A program made the translations under genes and the position numbers. Of a DNA stretch of 64,000 nucleotides, positions 60,400-64,000 are shown piece by piece. The DNA is from Pythium myriotylum. Its lineage: Eukaryota; Oomycota; Peronosporomycetes; Pythiales; Pythiaceae. The notes beneath the pieces were generated by a model. That model had not been told where the DNA came from and made no database searches. It was given only the letters and a program-made list of their open reading frames with translations. Position 1 is the stretch's first letter. Each line of letters starts with the position of its first letter. The DNA is taken from NCBI GenBank assembly GCA_023091665.1, contig JALJCQ010000022.1, positions 434,001-498,000 on the forward strand, written 5' to 3'.

Positions 60400-62841
60400 A
60401 TGGGAATTCAAGTGCGAGTTGCCAGAAAGATCGTCAAAGGTCGCGACGCCTCGAAGGATCCCAGGCATCCGTTTCCTCCGCCACATTGTGGCAACACCTT
60501 TGCAGCTTGGTTTGACGTGGTCGACTATTTTCTTTCTACGCGTCTCTTCGACATCCGAAATGCTCGTCGATCATTTCCGGATCTGCGGTGGCAAACTAAC
60601 ACCAAGGAGACACCCTCAACCATGAAGAACGCCTTGTTTTCGTCCAGCTCTCGAAGCACGGGACGCGGCACGACGCTACCTGATACACCGAGTCAGTCGA
60701 GCACTGATCGACTCGAGCAGGAAGTATCATCAGACACTCAGCGGCCCCAAGCTTCGAGACGATACGATAAACGTCAACATAGTATTTCAAAACAAGTCAA
60801 AGTCGCACCAATGCTTTCAACGCCGCACACTCGCCCTGAAAACGAGGGTGAGACTCCTTCGCATCCAAACCAACAACTCGATGATGAGGAACCACAAACG
60901 GAGATTACTCGAAAGGTAACTCAGAAGAAGAGATCTACCACCGGAAAAACTCGACTCAGTGGAAAGAAAGCTCTACGGTCAACTCTACGGGTCACCAAAA
61001 AAACAGCGTCTCACTTAGTGCATATTGCGTCTCGAAGTCTCACGAGTGATTCCAGTATGCGAGAAATGAAGAGTACCAGCCGCGCCGTGTCTGCCCAAAG
61101 CGCGCGATCCGAAACGGAGCAGCGCACTTCGCAAAGACCTTCTCAAAGTTTATCGCCTTTCTCTCGCGACATCACTGCAGTGCTCGAGAGAATGCAAGCC
61201 CATACAACACCAACAGCTCGCTCGAATATCAGTCCTGAGGATGCCTGGAAGTATTTACTACTCGTTCCATCGTCGCCATTCTGGGTCCTCTGGAACCTGC
61301 TTCATCTCCTTGCACTAGGTTACATCTGCACCGTCGTGCCATACGTGACGGCTTTACCATCTCTAGCTATCGAAAAAAGGGGAGATTGGAGCGAAACGAC
61401 CAATCGAGCAATCGATCTGTTTTACATTCTCGACGTGATCGTAAATTTTCGCGCGTGCTTCATCGATTCCGAGACGGGTGACGTTGTTACGGATGCCCGG
61501 CGCGTCGCCACCCACTACATGAGGAGCAGCACAGTATGGTTCGTCTTCGATATTGTTATGGCGTTTCCGTTCGATCTACTGCTGGCCAATCAAGCTGTTG
61601 GTTCGACAATGACTTTTACGTTTGTGAGGATTTTGCGACTTGTCCGACTCGCAAAATTGCTCAGAATCCTAAAGCTACGCCCAATCCTGGACTACTGCGA
61701 GGACAACCTTGGCGTTAGCCGGAACAAGCTCATTGTCGTTCAGCTTGTCGCAACGATCGCATTTGTTGCTCATCTAACGGCATGCGGTTTCATTCTTGCA
61801 GCTACTGTCGGCCCGTCAGTCGTCGCTGCATCAAGCTCAAATCGCCCTTGGATTGAAGTCTACGGTCTCAATGACGCTCCAGCCGCTGAGATCTATGTGG
61901 CTGCTCTTTACTGGGCATTCACGATGATGACCACGGTTGGCTTCGGAGACATCGTGCCCGTGACGCTATCCGAGCGTGTTTACTCGATCTTGGCAATGGT
62001 GATCTCCGCAGGGACTTACGCGTACGTGATCGCGAGCATGTCCACAATCGTTGCGCTTATGAACCTCCAGCAGTCACGGTACTACGAGCGTATCAACGAG
62101 CTGAACGCTTACATGGCCAGCCGCCAGCTTCCTCAAGGCCTACAGCTACGCACGCGCCAGTTCTTTCGGTACTACTTGACAAAGAAGAGCGTGTTCGACG
62201 AACATGCACTCTTCGACGTACTTCCGCCCAACTTGCGAGAAGAGCTCGTCGAGCACCACGTCAAGACCGCTATGCACCATATTCATTTCTTCCACGAGCT
62301 CACCGAGCGGGGTTTCATCGGACATATCGCGCTATTCCTTCGTCCTGTGTTTTTTCCCCCCGCGAGTCTGATCGTCCGAACTCGAGACCATGCAGCCGAC
62401 ATGTACTTCATCAGCAAAGGCGCTTGCGAGGTCAAGGGCGGCGCGGTCATGGAAAACTCCCCCGCTCGCAAGAAACCCCGCTCCCCCACCAAGACCATCT
62501 CACAGTTCTTGAATCCGCGGCAAGGTTCTGCAGCTACCGTTGAGGGCGATGGTAACGGTGATATCATTGTGACTGTGCTGAGAGACGGTGAATTCTTTGG
62601 TGAGATGGCTTTGCTGTGTGATGCCACACGCCACCGTCGCTTTGCGAGTGTGAAGTCGCTGACCTACTGCGAGTTGTACTCGCTGAGCTACAGTCACTTG
62701 GGCCCAGCCATCGACAAGTTCCTCACCGTGAGAAACCAGCTCCACCAAACGGCTCAATCACGTCTCGTGGAACTCGAGACACTACAGAAGAATCGATGGG
62801 ACATCGTCGCTCCGCAGGAGTCGAACGCAAACTACTCGTAG
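60400..62841 (+). CDS. Cyclic-nucleotide-binding voltage-gated-type K+ channel
   Basis: Intronless, up to 813 residues. Six membrane helices lie between about residues 290 and 560: S1 FWVLWNLLHLLALGYICTVV, an S2-S3 region with FYILDVIVNFRACFI, a basic S4 RILRLVRLAKLLRILKLRPI, S5 LIVVQLVATIAFVAHLTACG and the pore TVGFGDIVP, with selectivity filter GFGD (K+-type), then S6. A C-linker and a CNBD with DGEFFGEMALLCDATRHRR follow. It belongs to the KCNH/CNG/plant-Shaker class; the filter marks K+ selectivity and the CNBD suggests cAMP or cGMP control. The N-terminal 75 residues before MKNALFSSSSRSTGRG (ATG 60622) may be leader. Ligand binding is unproved. Confidence 0.9.
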   Translation: MGIQVRVARKIVKGRDASKDPRHPFPPPHCGNTFAAWFDVVDYFLSTRLFDIRNARRSFPDLRWQTNTKETPSTMKNALFSSSSRSTGRGTTLPDTPSQSSTDRLEQEVSSDTQRPQASRRYDKRQHSISKQVKVAPMLSTPHTRPENEGETPSHPNQQLDDEEPQTEITRKVTQKKRSTTGKTRLSGKKALRSTLRVTKKTASHLVHIASRSLTSDSSMREMKSTSRAVSAQSARSETEQRTSQRPSQSLSPFSRDITAVLERMQAHTTPTARSNISPEDAWKYLLLVPSSPFWVLWNLLHLLALGYICTVVPYVTALPSLAIEKRGDWSETTNRAIDLFYILDVIVNFRACFIDSETGDVVTDARRVATHYMRSSTVWFVFDIVMAFPFDLLLANQAVGSTMTFTFVRILRLVRLAKLLRILKLRPILDYCEDNLGVSRNKLIVVQLVATIAFVAHLTACGFILAATVGPSVVAASSSNRPWIEVYGLNDAPAAEIYVAALYWAFTMMTTVGFGDIVPVTLSERVYSILAMVISAGTYAYVIASMSTIVALMNLQQSRYYERINELNAYMASRQLPQGLQLRTRQFFRYYLTKKSVFDEHALFDVLPPNLREELVEHHVKTAMHHIHFFHELTERGFIGHIALFLRPVFFPPASLIVRTRDHAADMYFISKGACEVKGGAVMENSPARKKPRSPTKTISQFLNPRQGSAATVEGDGNGDIIVTVLRDGEFFGEMALLCDATRHRRFASVKSLTYCELYSLSYSHLGPAIDKFLTVRNQLHQTAQSRLVELETLQKNRWDIVAPQESNANYS

Positions 62842-62938
62842 GAATGTGGTGAGACGGAAACCAAAGTCAATGGAGATAGATTGATAACGTTGACGACGAC
62901 AAGTCATGGGCCGAGCTCTAACTGAACTGCCAGCACCA

Positions 62939-63109
62939 CTAACGCGTCACGAAACTGCTTGGAACTTGGTGCTGCTGCTGCACGAACGGCGGCTGCAGAT
63001 CGTCCTTGTCCACGCTCGATCCTTGATGCTTAAGACGGAGCTGGTACATGTACATGACGCCGGCACCGGCGACGAACCCCACGACGGTCAGCACGAGAGT
63101 CGCCCACAT
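62939..63109 (-). CDS. Tiny single-helix membrane protein
   Basis: Fifty-six codons starting MWATLVLTVVGFVAGAGVMY, one strong membrane helix with a short N-terminus, then QLRLKHQGSSVDKDDLQPP and QQQHQVPSSFVTR. The pattern suits a mitochondrial or ER membrane micropeptide, but no family is recognised. It is just after the K+ channel gene, on the other strand, with a GA microsatellite 80 bases upstream. I take the ATG at 63109, as the longer frame starts with TTG. Confidence 0.5.
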   Translation of the reverse strand: MWATLVLTVVGFVAGAGVMYMYQLRLKHQGSSVDKDDLQPPFVQQQHQVPSSFVTR

Positions 63110-63183
63110 TGCGTTTGTTTTGCTTGTGAGCAAGCTGCGTTGTGGGTGCTGAGAAGGAGTATTCTCGTGGGATACGACAGTTG

Positions 63184-63214
<31 letters not shown>

Positions 63215-63488
63215 TCAGCGACACGGCCGGCATGTGGGAGGCGACGTGGAGCTTTTTGAGTGAATCGGACATTGTTTGGATTTTACTACTCACTGCACCA
63301 TACTACCGCAGCGTCTCAGGAATACCAGAATCAAAAACACGGGGAGTCTCGCCATTGACTATCAGCACGGCGGCGACGCGAAGACAAGCGGCACAGTCGA
63401 TGCCCGGGGAAGGTCGGCCATCGGGGGGATATAATATCTGGCGGTTGCGTTCGTCGTTGCCCTGAAGCTCGAGCACTTTGTCTCGGCT
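63110..63488. other. Intergenic gap
   Basis: Upstream region of the tiny membrane protein and 3' flank of the choline/ethanolamine kinase gene. Apart from the GA repeat nothing clear is seen. Confidence 0.45.
63187..63214. repeat. (GA)14 microsatellite
   Basis: Fourteen GA units upstream of the tiny membrane-protein gene (CT on its coding strand). Confidence 0.9.
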
Positions 63489-64000
63489 TCAGTTCTGCGA
63501 GAGCGTGAGGCGGTTCTTGAAGGCGTCGTAGCGGCACTGCGCGTAGCCCATAAAGTCAAAGTCGATCTCCGACTGGCTCGCCTGGATGAAGCCCCAGAGC
63601 GCCCAGAAGAGGTGCGACGCGAGCGAGTACGTGTTGGCCTCGAGACGCAGCGCCTCGACCTCGTCGTCCTTGACCGGCAGCTTGTCCTCGCCGGCGAGGT
63701 AGGCGCGGCAGTAGTGGCGCTGCTCGTCGACGGTCGGGTACTTGGAGAAGTCGCCGAGGTGCGGGTTGATGGTCTTGTGGTAGTCGTAGGCCCACTCGCA
63801 AAAGTGGTTGCCCAGGTCGTAGCCGCGCGGGTTGTAGGACGAGTACTCAAAGTCGATGAGCACGACGCCGCTCTCGGTCTTCATGATGTTGCCGTACTGG
63901 AGGTCGTTGTGGCTGAGCACGAGCGGCGACGGCACCTTGGCGACCACGGCCTCGAGCTCGGCAATGTCCTGCGCGAATCGCTCCCAGTCGACGCTGGCGC
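63489..64000 (-). CDS. Choline/ethanolamine kinase, 3' part (runs off the end)
   Basis: The visible 170 codons are the C-terminal lobe of a choline/ethanolamine kinase. The catalytic Brenner motif is LVLSHNDLQYGNIM (Asp base), followed by VVLIDFEYSSYNPRGYDLGN (the Mg-binding Asp). Then come NHFCEWAYDYH, and the last helix with LFWALWGFIQASQSEIDFDF, matching the family end. The enzyme phosphorylates choline or ethanolamine in the Kennedy pathway for phosphatidylcholine or phosphatidylethanolamine. The frame is open to the last base of the window (ASVDWERFAQDIAELE), so the N-terminal lobe lies outside. Which substrate it prefers cannot be told from this part. Confidence 0.92.
   Translation of the reverse strand, partial: ASVDWERFAQDIAELEAVVAKVPSPLVLSHNDLQYGNIMKTESGVVLIDFEYSSYNPRGYDLGNHFCEWAYDYHKTINPHLGDFSKYPTVDEQRHYCRAYLAGEDKLPVKDDEVEALRLEANTYSLASHLFWALWGFIQASQSEIDFDFMGYAQCRYDAFKNRLTLSQN

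Overview
The window looks like nuclear DNA of an oomycete, most likely a Pythium-type or Phytophthora-type plant-associated water mould. The reasons are compact gene packing, introns of mostly 55-75 nt with GT-AG ends, G/C-rich third codon positions, and oomycete-type secreted proteins: two AA17-like copper monooxygenases, a GH81 beta-1,3-glucanase with a cysteine-rich tail, and a large GCC2/GCC3-repeat protein. I see no tRNA, rRNA, transposon or CRISPR. The species is not determined, and all family names come from reading motifs, not from searches.

Region 1-5 kb holds a possible last exon of an upstream gene, an NHE8-like Na+/H+ exchanger in eight exons, and an endonuclease/exonuclease/phosphatase-fold enzyme. 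Region 5-16 kb is the accessory part: AA17-like gene (minus strand), membrane-anchored C69 dipeptidase, Cu-only-SOD-like gene, inverted broken SOD copy, third SOD-like gene, a 71-residue secreted His/Trp/Cys-rich peptide, a (CT)n(AC)n microsatellite, a doubtful fragment gene, and a second AA17-like gene. The second AA17-like gene is preceded by an upstream ORF whose stop overlaps its start codon. SODs make H2O2 and monooxygenases of this type use it, so this may be a wall-attack redox cluster.

Region 16-45 kb is mainly conserved cell biology: an atypical Rab, the elongation factor ELL, the GH81 glucanase, an unknown protein, an SR splicing factor, RER1, cardiolipin synthase, a HEAT-repeat protein, a TPR-IQ-LRR protein that I join across an intron, a disordered protein, HOP/STI1, a Tudor-like coiled-coil protein, eEFSec (selenocysteine incorporation) and the GCC2/GCC3 protein. 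Several of these are divergent pairs sharing short promoter regions.

Region 45-64 kb holds an LRR-like gene broken by a frame change, an NCS1 nucleobase transporter, a secreted 5'-nucleotidase, an ankyrin protein, a Tubby protein, TMEM50, a pseudokinase with K-to-R, D-to-N and D-to-N changes at its catalytic sites, an unknown protein divergent from a cyclic-nucleotide-type K+ channel, a tiny membrane protein, and the 3' part of a choline/ethanolamine kinase running off the end. Exon joins were accepted only where donor, acceptor, reading frame and family alignment agreed.
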